Assembly: GCA_964486025.1 (NCBI GenBank)
Contig: CAZAKL010000001.1
Span: 1-64,000, forward strand
DNA: 64,000 nt
Source: SZUA-1452 sp964486025
GTDB lineage: Archaea > Iainarchaeota > Iainarchaeia > JAADDC01
Direction of reading: 5' to 3'
Positions 40,411 through 51,300 of this stretch are shown one piece after another. Each line of letters begins with the position of its first letter. Within the stretch, counting starts at the first letter, position 1. Position numbers and translations under genes: made by a program. A model generated the notes under the pieces. The model saw only the letters and a list, made by a program, of their open reading frames with translations. It had not been told where the DNA came from and searched no databases.

Positions 40411-41508
40411 TTATATAATCCTTACCTCTCCCGGCAGCAGCACCGCCGTCTCTTCCCTCGGCTGCGCATCCAGTATGACTATGTGGAGCACAGTCCTTGC
40501 TGGCACCTTCATTCTCCCGCTTCCCTCCGTTATTTTCTCACCCATTGCGAATACCTGTATCTGCCTGTTCGTTTCTATGGTTGCCCAGCCTCTTACATCG
40601 TTTATGGTGACGATCCTCTGGCCTTCGACAACGTCCACTGTTTTCCTGCCCACCGCCGCCCCGTCTACTGCATATATCACGTACGCGCCGGGCGGTACGT
40701 CCCTCAGCTGCGCCTCATCCCCCGAGATAACCGTGTATACGCTTCCGTTCCTGTCCGTCACCACGATCCTCTCCGTTCCCGGTGCCGAGATGATGAGCGC
40801 CCCTCCGTTGACCTGTCTCGGCAGCAGCGCGTTCTCCTCATCCCCCGGGCAGATGTATACGTCCATTATCTTGTGCTCCTCCGCCCATGCATGCGCCACT
40901 GAGCATCTCTTCACGTTAACCGGCACGGCTTCTCCCCTGAGTGCCACGCCACCGTAGCTCACCCACGCGTTCATCTCCTCCCCCGTGAACTCGTCAAGGA
41001 CCTGCACTATCGCCGGCGTCGTCTCCGCATTCCCGTCCACCGTTATTTCCATATTCCTGTCAACGAACAGCTCCCTCCTATCTATCATCGCCCCGTTTTC
41101 GTCGAAGAACGCGAACTCGTACCTTCCCGGCTTTACATTCATTCTCCCGCAACGTACGGGCCCCGTCAGGGGCACCCCCTTCGGTCCGTACGCCAGAAAC
41201 GAGCACCCCCTTACCTGCAGCGTTATGACCCTCTCCGCCGGATCCCTTCGAAGCACGATCGTTACTTCCCCATCCGTTTCCTTTGCACAGTCGCTCAGGA
41301 ATCCCTCTTTCCCCGCGCACCAGTACGCCCCATTCCTCCACACGTGCGCATTGATTTCCCGCCCGTCCTCATCAAGCACTGTGACCCTGACCTGTGTTTT
41401 CACAGCCATCGCGTTTTCCTCGTTCACGGTGGGGCCCGCCGGCTGAGATGCAATCACCACGATCAATGCGATAAGTGCCAGAAGTCCCGCCAACTGCCAG
41501 TACCTCAT
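40411..41508 (-). CDS. Envelope cluster: secreted protein, 365 residues
   Basis: Signal peptide or N-terminal anchor (MRYWQLAGLLALIALIVVIA), then three or so beta-sandwich units of the carboxypeptidase-regulatory/Ig-like kind: VRVTVLDEDGREINAHVW, IVQVLDEFTGEEMNAWVSYG and IVVTDRNGSVYTVISGDE each open with the same VTVLDxxxGxExNA style. Cys residues occur in pairs (YWCAGKEGFLSDCAK, RGCSFL/VRCGRM, KRCSVA/YICPGD), suggesting disulphides outside the cell. The 3218-residue giant has the same kind of unit, so the two may pack together. Confidence 0.7.
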   Translation of the reverse strand: MRYWQLAGLLALIALIVVIASQPAGPTVNEENAMAVKTQVRVTVLDEDGREINAHVWRNGAYWCAGKEGFLSDCAKETDGEVTIVLRRDPAERVITLQVRGCSFLAYGPKGVPLTGPVRCGRMNVKPGRYEFAFFDENGAMIDRRELFVDRNMEITVDGNAETTPAIVQVLDEFTGEEMNAWVSYGGVALRGEAVPVNVKRCSVAHAWAEEHKIMDVYICPGDEENALLPRQVNGGALIISAPGTERIVVTDRNGSVYTVISGDEAQLRDVPPGAYVIYAVDGAAVGRKTVDVVEGQRIVTINDVRGWATIETNRQIQVFAMGEKITEGSGRMKVPARTVLHIVILDAQPREETAVLLPGEVRII

Positions 41509-41538
41509 GCTATAATTTGCACGCCCCTCCCTTTATTT

Positions 41539-43128
41539 CTACCCCTGGCACGTATTTTCCGTGACGCACGCGAATCCGTCCACACTGTTGGAGGTGATAT
41601 CGAATACCGTCACGTCCAGCAGCGCGGGCCCACCGGACACTCCCGGCTTCCCGTCGAACAGAACAGAGGAACCGAGCTCGTTCTTCAGATAGTCACAGAG
41701 GCTCTTGCACTTGTTACCTCCGCCGCATATGCTGCAGTTGAGTTTTTCCTTCAGCTTTGCAATTATGTTTTCATCCGACACGCAGTACTCTATGTATGCG
41801 GAGCTGTGTTGCACGCATTCACCTGTCCTTATGGGTTTTTTGATTCCATTGACTATGGCGTAGTAGCTGTTGTTCTCCCTGCATATTTCCTCGCAGTCCC
41901 CGAGGCCCAGCAGGTTGTGGGACATTTTCAGGCAATCGGTTTCGCATGCAAATAGTGCATCTGCATTTCCCTCGCTGCCGTACTTGTACAATCCTGGGCT
42001 GCAGCCCTTCGTCTGTCCCTGAACAAGCCCGGACTTACATATTTGGTTGTCCCATTTCGCCCCTTTTAGAGTTCCCCCCGCGACCTTCGGCTCGTCCTTG
42101 TTGAAATCCAGCGAGACAATGACCGTCGGTGTGACCGATCCATCCGGTGCGCAGATCTGATCGTACTTCATATTCAGCTCTGCGGTGACCGAGTTCACCT
42201 GCATGTACGGCGCACTCTTCTCTTCCTTCACCACGCAAGCATATTTATCATCTTTCCGCAGGCATATCAGCCGGTACCACGGGATCCCGTCTCTGGTGGT
42301 GGGATCGTGGCTGACGATCCTGACACTCTCGACGTTGCTTACACCGACATGTTGGGTGATCCAGTCCTTGAGGACGTCGTTTGCAGCGTTGTCCATGGTC
42401 AGCCCATTTACCAGGCAGGGGTATACGGACTCCGCAGGGGAGTTTGTGTCCAGCGATCCGGAGCAATTCGTCATGGGTTTTTGGACACCGTCGACGCTTA
42501 TTTCGGGGGCACCGGCGTCGAAGAACCCCAGAAGGAAGTGCACCTTCTTTGCCTCGTCCTTTATTTTCTCCACGTTTGCCTCGATATCTTCCTTCGGTAG
42601 GAAGACCGGTATGGCGACGTTGGAGTCGAAGAGGCGCAGCACCGTGGACAGCGTGACTGCCCCTCCCTTCTGCCGCACCTGCACCGTGAAGTTGACGTCC
42701 TTCGTCTTCTCCGGGTCCGCCCATATGACGATCCTGTCCCCTGACTTTAGCTCTATTTCATTTGCGAGGTTCCCCTGCACGTAGTAATTGATCTCTGCGC
42801 CCTGCACGTCTATTTTGGAGGGAAAATCCTTCGTACCAAGGGCTGTTTCTATGGCATCCCCCACGAGCTTCCTGTATGCGGTCCAGAAATCGGAGCCCGT
42901 GCCGATGCGCAGGTTATTATATGTCATATCCCTTATAACTGCTGTGAGCGTGCTTATGGCATCCCACTTCATGTAGTCCGGAAGCACCGTTGTGGTCGTG
43001 TTCATGCGCACCTGCATGATCTCTGACATCTTCTGCTGCTCGTTCTGCGCGTAGCTGGCCGATGTAGCAACTGCTATGAGAATAAGAACCGTTCCAATCA
43101 CCGGAGCGAAGAGCGAGAACCCCCTCAC
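41539..43128 (-). CDS. Envelope cluster: prepilin-like Cys-rich protein, 529 residues
   Basis: GTG start. N-terminus MRGFSLFAPVIGTVLILIA fits a class III (prepilin-like) signal with cutting after Gly3 and a hydrophobic filament-type helix. The large exported domain starts with helices (WDAISTLTAVIRDM, FWTAYRKLVGDAIE) then beta regions; the second half has about 20 cysteines (CETDCLKMS, CEEICREN, CSICGGGNKCKSLCDYL). It resembles the 984-residue protein at 55053-58007 in opening motif and in the following VQVRQKGGAVTLS / IIVQKRGSTSAITS region, so the two look paralogous. Far larger than ordinary pilins; a tip or adhesin subunit is plausible. Confidence 0.7.
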   Translation of the reverse strand: MRGFSLFAPVIGTVLILIAVATSASYAQNEQQKMSEIMQVRMNTTTTVLPDYMKWDAISTLTAVIRDMTYNNLRIGTGSDFWTAYRKLVGDAIETALGTKDFPSKIDVQGAEINYYVQGNLANEIELKSGDRIVIWADPEKTKDVNFTVQVRQKGGAVTLSTVLRLFDSNVAIPVFLPKEDIEANVEKIKDEAKKVHFLLGFFDAGAPEISVDGVQKPMTNCSGSLDTNSPAESVYPCLVNGLTMDNAANDVLKDWITQHVGVSNVESVRIVSHDPTTRDGIPWYRLICLRKDDKYACVVKEEKSAPYMQVNSVTAELNMKYDQICAPDGSVTPTVIVSLDFNKDEPKVAGGTLKGAKWDNQICKSGLVQGQTKGCSPGLYKYGSEGNADALFACETDCLKMSHNLLGLGDCEEICRENNSYYAIVNGIKKPIRTGECVQHSSAYIEYCVSDENIIAKLKEKLNCSICGGGNKCKSLCDYLKNELGSSVLFDGKPGVSGGPALLDVTVFDITSNSVDGFACVTENTCQG

Positions 43129-43159
43129 ACCATAAAAAGGTAAAGGGGAATAAAAACCC

Positions 43160-45343
43160 TTAGCTGCAGTACTTCACCTCGCCGTCCTTGTCAACGCAGG
43201 CAATGCCATAGCCCTTGTCGTTTAACAGTTTCATCAGGAAGCACGTGAAACTGTTGCAGGGGCTGGTTCTGTATTCTTTTGTATTCGTGTTGTGGTTTAC
43301 CTTCAGAGCAAGTTTATATATTTGAGAGGAGGGGGGGTTGTATACGCCTAAATTACATACGTCTTCTGCGTCTACACAGAACTTCCAGACCTCGCTAATC
43401 TTGTTATCGCGATCCTCGATTACTATGTTTTCCTTTTCCTTGTCGGTGCGTATATTGACGGAGTCGTTCAGATTTACCATGCGGACATCGACGTTTGCCA
43501 GTACGTGTCCGTGGTACATTTGTGGCCCTCCGAGTTCTATTGTGGCGGTTTTGCATAGGAGTATGTTACTATCCTTCTCGAAGAGCTTCATCGTGTCCAC
43601 ATGGCCTTCGAACGGGCTACTATCGATCTTTACCCACCTTGTTATTGGATAGTCTCCGCAGAATATCCTGTAGTATTCGGACTTACCGGAATTGTAACCA
43701 TTTCGTATTGTAAACTTCCAGTCTTTACCGGGTACCCATGTGCCTTTTTTGGTTGCGCTGGTTATGGGAGTACATATGGTTGCAGAGCGTTCAGAAACTT
43801 CGTAGCCGTTTTCTTTCTTCCGTATGAACACCACTCGTATTTCGTTTTTGTCACAGCTTCCGTTCTTGGTAGATGCGAAGTGGTCAAGGAGGTACCACAG
43901 AGATACTGTGTAAAATTTGGCGAGATCAAGGCTGTTATCCGTCTTTTCGATAACCGCATCCCCTGCAAGTGGCGTTGCTGTGTCTGATATTATCGGCACC
44001 CATCCGGTTTCTTTGCACCCATCTTTCGTTTGCAGGCGTACCCTTACAACAACATCTTCTTTTGCGTTTCGTGGCGTAGATATCTGCACCATGTCAGTAC
44101 CGTCGCATTCTCCTCTCCAGCCCTCCACATAATTGGAGTATATTTGCTCGTAATCTTCAGCATCCCTCTTCTCGGGCTCTTGCAGAGTAATTTCTATCCT
44201 GTTTGCGGAGTTAACGGGAACGTATTTACCGTTTGACAGTTTACACACGGTGATACTGATTTTTTGCTCCCGGTCGGAGTACGGGAAATGTATGCTGGTA
44301 TTTTGGTTCTCGGAGGATTCTGATGGTGTCATTGTTTGTATGCCCATGTCATACTCTGTAAATATTGTTATGGTTTCGATATTTTGGAATAACTGACAAA
44401 CCCTCTTCCATTCTGCGTCTGGTTCATCGGCGCTCTTGACACACAGGTATTTGGGGTCATCCTGAGTTACATTTTCAGCGTTTACTTTGATAGTTATTTT
44501 GTCTCCTACCTTGTATTCTTGCTTATCAGCAGATATGTTTATTGTTTCTTCTGAAGGGGCTTGCGGAGCGCGTTCCCGCAGCCTTAATATGATCGGGATA
44601 AGAATCTCTCCGCCGTTCTTAAGGGTGATTGTGAGGTTGCCATCGAATGTGCCACCCTCTCTCATAAAATCTGGAAGAGGATCCCATTGGCCATCGGATG
44701 TTGCAGAGATAATTTCTGTTCCTTGCCCTATACTTTTGATCTTTATGTTTAGAGAGCGGTATTCTTTCCCGTTCTGCGCCACCAGTGTTGCTTCGTAGAT
44801 GTCTTCCGGATCAACGCCGAACACGTCGAATACCAATTGTAACTTTTTCGCCGTATCTATCTGTGGAAACGTTGCACTTCCGCCGGCGTACAGGCCATCT
44901 GCACTTCCCCACCCATACCATATCTTCACTACTTGCGTTATGGTGGTGGGATCCTGCACGCTGTACCATTTGTCCCTAATTTTTGCGACCACTTTGTATC
45001 CGCCAGTGGCACCTACGATGCAGCCGTATTCTGTTATGTTGTTATAAGACTCTCCTTCTTTTTCACATTTGTAACATGGGCCGAGACTTCCGTCTTTATT
45101 TACCTTTGCCAAATATGCTTGCATTTGGATATCGGAATGCTCGGCCGCACCGCCAATAACATTGAATTTGACGTAATACCCGGATTGCAGTTCCATTGCG
45201 TTGTCACATGATTTCGGCGCTTCTCCCGGAACCAATGAGATCTGTGCTGTAGTTCCTGTTATGTCTCCCTCGAGACTTGCTGCGGCAACAACACCTACCG
45301 ACGCCAGCAGCACGAGCGAAACAAGGATATAGCCCAGTCTCAT
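43160..45343 (-). CDS. Envelope cluster: secreted Cys-containing protein, 727 residues
   Basis: Signal peptide (MRLGYILVSLVLLASVGVVA, cut near AAAS), then several beta-sandwich-like regions: SGYYVKFNVIGGAAEHSDIQ, YKVGDKITIKVNAENVTQDD and LANVDVRMVNLNDSVNIRTD. About 20 cysteines spread evenly and several N-glycosylation sequons (NIT, NLT, NVT, NTS). No C-terminal anchor, ends DGEVKYCS. Twelve bases after the giant gene, so they are surely co-expressed. Family unknown. Confidence 0.7.
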   Translation of the reverse strand: MRLGYILVSLVLLASVGVVAAASLEGDITGTTAQISLVPGEAPKSCDNAMELQSGYYVKFNVIGGAAEHSDIQMQAYLAKVNKDGSLGPCYKCEKEGESYNNITEYGCIVGATGGYKVVAKIRDKWYSVQDPTTITQVVKIWYGWGSADGLYAGGSATFPQIDTAKKLQLVFDVFGVDPEDIYEATLVAQNGKEYRSLNIKIKSIGQGTEIISATSDGQWDPLPDFMREGGTFDGNLTITLKNGGEILIPIILRLRERAPQAPSEETINISADKQEYKVGDKITIKVNAENVTQDDPKYLCVKSADEPDAEWKRVCQLFQNIETITIFTEYDMGIQTMTPSESSENQNTSIHFPYSDREQKISITVCKLSNGKYVPVNSANRIEITLQEPEKRDAEDYEQIYSNYVEGWRGECDGTDMVQISTPRNAKEDVVVRVRLQTKDGCKETGWVPIISDTATPLAGDAVIEKTDNSLDLAKFYTVSLWYLLDHFASTKNGSCDKNEIRVVFIRKKENGYEVSERSATICTPITSATKKGTWVPGKDWKFTIRNGYNSGKSEYYRIFCGDYPITRWVKIDSSPFEGHVDTMKLFEKDSNILLCKTATIELGGPQMYHGHVLANVDVRMVNLNDSVNIRTDKEKENIVIEDRDNKISEVWKFCVDAEDVCNLGVYNPPSSQIYKLALKVNHNTNTKEYRTSPCNSFTCFLMKLLNDKGYGIACVDKDGEVKYCS

Positions 45344-45355
45344 CTTTTCTCACCG

Positions 45356-48300
45356 CTATATTATTTTTTGCACCAATGGCGGTATGTTAATCCAACTCCC
45401 AATCACCACCAGCGGGACCTCCACCGTCACGTTTACCTGCTCCTCCTCCGTGCCTGTATTTGCTCCGCCGCTCCCGCCGGGCTGTTCCTCCGTCTGCGCC
45501 CTTACATAGTTTTTCACAGATTCGTTTTCTAGTTTCTTTGCAAACCCTTTTGATTCTGTACTTGCTCTCCCGATCGGCAGGTTCAGCTTCTTCGCAGCTT
45601 CGCCCCAGATGAACCCAACGCCGTCGCCGATCAGGGTCATGTACGCGTTTTCGAGGGTGTTTGTGGATTGCAGAGGTGGGATTCCGTAGTATTTCCAGCA
45701 GAACTGTGATGGTGATCTTGGATCTCTTGCCCCCTGTCCGTACAGGCATGTTACACGTTCGCCGGATTGTGGCTGGGCGTTTACACCTACACGGTATATT
45801 CCCTTATTTCCAACATACATCATGACCGGGAACTTGTCACCGCCTATGCCCTTGATCTTTTCGATGTCTTCGTTGTCGCCGCCATGTGCGAGCCCCGCGA
45901 TGAAGTCGAAGTATCCGTCGATGTTTGCCCTCCCGTAGATGCTGTACCAGTCGTCCCCGATCTTGAACACCACAGCATCGTCCTCCACTGCGCTAATTAT
46001 CTTCACAATCTTGCCGTTGCATTTGCTGCTAACTTCGGAGTTTGCCTGCAACACCGCCACGTTCAGGTGGAGTGCCACCGGATCGCTCGGGTTGCTGAGG
46101 AGCTCTGCAAAGGTTTGGCCGGTGCAGAATGCATTCTTATCTCCGATCTTGACAGCGTAGAGCGGCGGTGTCTCACTCTTTTCATTCTTTTTTACTTCAA
46201 CCATGGAAATCTTGTTGTAATCCACTATTTTGGTGGTTGTGCAGCTGCAGATCCAGTGTCCGAGGTAATCCTTGTGGTAATTTGCTATTCCCTCGCAGCT
46301 TTTCTTGCAAATTTCTTCTCCGTACTGAACGTTGCCGTCCGGTGGCATAAGGCGGGTGGAATATATCTCCGTTTTGACAGTCCTAAACTTCCACTTCTCG
46401 CCGTTGGGCAGCGCTAGGAGGTCGATATTTGCCTCGCTTCCAGTCTTTAGCATCGACAGATACCACACTGCCCCGTGCTGCTCGCACCAGGTGTCTTCAC
46501 AGGGGTTGTTGGCCACCGTGTCCGAAAGTCTGACTTTGTTCTCATCTGCGTTTACCTCATAGATGCATTTACGGTCCTGCCTGAGTTTGAATTCGAGGTT
46601 CCTCGTCCTGACCTCTGCCGGCGGGACGGGCACGTTTCCGAGCTTATAGTAGCGCCGGCAGATGTCTGCGACAGTTAGCTCGGGATTGAATTCATGGTAT
46701 GCGAGTTCTTCGCCGTTGCACAGTAGGTGGAAGTTGAACTCCACAGGAGTGTCGTTCTCCATTGCTTCGGGATTCTCGCATTCTTCGATACTTTCCCAGA
46801 TGCTAAATATATCGAGAACGGCATTTCCATCGGCCCCGGAAGCTGGAACGGACCCCATGTTGTCGTATCCTCCCTCGTTCTCCGCAAGTACATCCATCTC
46901 TACTGCCCAGTTGTCACAGCTATCGACGTTCTCCGGAACCACCACGATCTTGTTCTCTTTGATGTGCACGTCATTGATAGTTGGGTTGTTGTACTTGCAC
47001 GCACGGGTGCATTTTTCTGCCGGTTTTTCCACCGTGATGTTCGCGGATTCCTCTGCGCCATTGCAGCTCACAGTCAGGGTTACCGTCGCTTTGTTCTCGT
47101 TATCGTACTCCATATTGCACAACATCGCGAGAGACAGCCCGATATTTAGGTTGATGGTGCTTTCATCTTTCGCGTAATCAATGTATATGTTGTCGTTGTT
47201 GTAGTTACCAGTTTTGCTAACGTTCTCTGCCAGGTATTCAGCCCCACCAGCAGTGATATTCACGTCTGGCGCGTCACATTTCCCTTCGATCGTAACGTGG
47301 GCAAGTTTTAAATAGCTGTTTTCGGAACCTTCTGGACCCATGTATCTTTGTTCTTCTACCGGATTAATTGTTATCGTCGGTTCGGTCAGCATCCTTTTGA
47401 TGTACTTGCATTTATCTTTGCTCGTGCAGGTATATACGAAGATTCCTGTAATCTGACTCTGGTTATGGTTTTTATCTGTTGCCACCACCATGAGCTCATT
47501 CCCGTCGATGTACTTGTCTATTTCTAGCGAGCAGGTGGCTGTATCGTCGTATACGTAGTTCATTGGGCACTCATTATGTGCTATCCATGGGTAGTACCCA
47601 AGTGACATACTAATGCGTACTTTGGACTCGTCAGTGGCGCGGGCGTTTATTTTGATCGGGTTTTTTCCTATGCTGTCTGACCAGCAGAACAGGTAGTTTT
47701 TACTGTCTATCTGGTCAAATTCACAGTTTTCCGGATACATGACGTTGAGCTCTGGCGGTTTCAGGTCTACAACGTATTCTTCACTGTTTTTCGAAGCCTC
47801 GTTTTCGCATAAATCTATCACAGTTGCCTGCGCATAGTATATGTGATATTCGCCCTCGGATGTAACGAATATCGTACGTTTTTCACTGTTGATAGTGTAC
47901 GTATTTGAGATACGCGGTGGACCAGCCCGAATTCCAAAATCTGCATAGCACGTGGACCAACCGTCGCCGCTGGAGGAAAAGTCTTTGCACTCCCTTGACG
48001 CTTTTATAGTGTTGTCTGTTTTGTCTATGAGGTTATATTTGATCGAGTTTATATCCTTTTGCTCGAGAAATACTTTAATTTTGCCAATCAGCTTGTTGTC
48101 CTGCTCCCCTAATTGTACATTCAGATAGCGATACATGTCAAGGTATGGAAGTATCTTCTGCACCGGAATAGGTTCGACATGAATTTTTTCGACTTGTTCT
48201 TTTTCCTTGTTCCCAGCATAGTCTTTCGAGTAGTAGTGTATGGCGTAGTCGCAACCCGATACTCCGCTATTTAGCTTTATTTTAGCGGAATCTTTATTAA

Positions 48301-51300
48301 TGCAGTTCCAGGATATCTCCTCACTGCAGCCGGGCATCGGATTCGTCGGCTTCACCTCGTAGCATATCCTCTTGCAGCCGGAATCTTTGTCTTTGCATTT
48401 CAGTGTTATCTGTACGTCTCCATAGTATTCGTCGTTCTTTTTACAGCCCTTGAATTCTTTCGGCCCAATGTTTCCGCCGAGTGGCTGTACATTTAGTGTC
48501 GTCTGCGGTGCCTCGTGGTCCTTGTATTGTATATCCTGTAACCACCACGTGCAGTTGAGCTTAGCACTTGCCCAGCTGACGTCGCCGCCCATGCAGTTGC
48601 GTACAACGTTGACCTCTACGATTCCAGGTTCATTGCAGATCTCTCCGTAGACAATGCCTATGTTAAACTCTGCGATGCCTTGTTCTGGATCTATGTGTGT
48701 TGCGTTGAGCTCCACCCATTTTGCGTTATCGGGTCTGAATGCCTCGCCCTGCCTGTAAACGCTGTTGTCCAGGTACATGTGCACGTTTCCGTCTGCATCG
48801 ATCCAGAACTTTGGTACCCATTGCCAGGACTTGCCCGTATTGGTCTCTATCTTTATTGTGCCCTCCATGTCTGCAGGGATACTAATGGCCGCCACCCAGT
48901 GGTATTGGCTCGCGCTCGCGTCAATCTTTTCCACGTCCACTGCTGAACATCTGACATTGGACTTGCAGATGGGTACTACGGCTTTATCGACGTCGTACGT
49001 GAGTGTTGTGCTGCCGGCATCCGCCTTGATTATTATGTTCAGCTCGTACTTATCCCCGATGTCCTCAGCACAGCTCTTCCAGTTGTACACGTTCACGTCG
49101 AGGACACTTGGGTCTGACTCGTCCTGTTTGAATTGCACTTCACAGCCACCCACGTTGACCTCTTCCACGTCTCCGACCACGTTCACGATGCGCACCGGAA
49201 GCGTCGGGACGCCCATTAGCTGGCAGAATGGTTCTGGTTGATTCTCTGCCAGTTTTGCATTTGCGAGGGCGTTGGGTTTCTTGAGGGTTACCTTTGCATA
49301 ATACACCCTGTTGTCGTACTGTCCGCCGTATTTCTTTAGCGCTATGTTCAGCTCAATGTCCTTGTCGGAATCCACAGTACATTTGCCGTCGTGGTCACCC
49401 CAGTATATTGTGCATGGGTGTCCGTCTTTCTTCGCGTCATACTTGCCACAGCAGCCCGAAAGCGATTCGGGGGAGACGATGTCTTCGAACGTCCATGGCG
49501 GGTATGCGGGAGCGATTGTGAAGTTCACCTCGTAGTAGCCGTTCATCCACCGGGAGCGGAGATCATTTAGTTTTACTGCGGGGGTATCACAGTAGCAGTC
49601 ATAAGGCTCAATGATATCGTATTCAATCCATCTATACGTCCCTCCGTATCCTACATTCAGCTCTATCGGCACTTTGTTCGTGTTTAGCTTCATCCAGTTT
49701 ACATCGCAGTTTATTGTGTACGAATAAGGGGTACCTTTCTTGGTTTTTTGCTGTAGCAGGTTACATTTCACGGCATCACCGTAAATGTTGCGGTTGATGT
49801 TTACATCGTAAACGACAGGTCCGAATACCTTGGGTCCAAGGGTCAGGGTCTCATGGAAGCACTTACACTGCTGCTCTTTTATCTCGGGACTGAGATATGC
49901 TTTGCAGGCGCTTAAGCACCCGCTTTCTGACCAGCCGTACCAGCAGGTGGCACCTGTATCTTTGTTTTTCACGAACACATTCACATCTACATGATCAACG
50001 ATGCCGTATAGCTTGCACCAATGGATCTGGTATACTTTAGCCTGAGTTTCGTCTAAGAGCTGATTTATTCCAACCCACGCGTATTCGGGGGTAATTTCGA
50101 CGCCCTCGATAGTGTATGTATCGTTCACATCTATCTTCCACGTTTGGATGCTCGGTCCACTACACGCTCCGCTTATACCAAGTCTCACGATACCAGGTTT
50201 ACATTTTGGCATTGATTCTCTGCAGAATCTCCCGCCCTCTGGTTGGATGGTAATGCTTTTTGTTACCTTCGCTGGAGTCCCGTCCACGGTTACTATGGCA
50301 TTCACATCGAGCGATTGGTTGAGGAACTCCTCTGCGGGGTGTAACTCACAGCTTGCGATCCCATTCCCGACGGTACATTTGACAGTTCCCACGTTTGCCT
50401 CGGAGATGGTCCCTTCCGATGGGGATACCGTGATTTTGATCACATTGACGTCGCCCTCGCATGCCTTTGTCTGCGTCACTGTCAGTTCGATCTTTCTGCA
50501 GAACATCCCGTTGGCGCATTCTACCTTGATGCTCTTCGATACCGTGTCGTAATCTCTCCCCACCAGCACGTTTGCATCGATCGTTATTGCATCGCCGGGG
50601 GCGACGTCGTTAACCTCGCAGCGGGCGGAGTGATTGTCCTTGAGAATTGTACATGGTTCGTTGTTTGCATTGACCTCCACGAACGTTCCGTAATCTACCT
50701 TCACGCTGAAGTCGAACACGTTTGTCTCGTTTATGCAACTGCAGCTCGCCTCTGTTATGCTTAGCTCGGGTTTGACGTTGCTGCAGTCCGTTTCGGATAG
50801 ATCCACCGTATAGCTGTTTGAGTCGCTGGTGCAAGCATTGGAATAGGATAGCTGGAATGTGTACTCTGCACCGGCCTCTAGGTTGCAGTCAAGGGCATTG
50901 ACCTCGCCGTCGGACGTTGTATACACCGTGTTTACGCAGTTGTATGATCTTCCGTCGGGGGTGGACGTAATACTACCTACAGACGTGATGTTTGCCTCTT
51001 CGGAGTATATCGTCACCGGCACGAGGCAGTATCCATCGCTGTCGCGGAAGGGAGAGTCGGCTATGTGGTCAAAGGTAACATCGTTACATTTTTCCTCTTC
51101 TTCTACAGATTGACACGAAACGATCCACGTGTTCGTCTCGTGGAATATCTCGCCGGCGACGTTGATGTCTGCCTCGAAGGTGATTTGTGTTCCATTTTCT
51201 ACCTTTCTTATGTTACACAGGGCATCGCCGCTTTCCAGCGTATAGCATTCGGAGGAGTTTTTGCCTATGATGTAGTTTGCATCGATGATGGTAGCTGCCG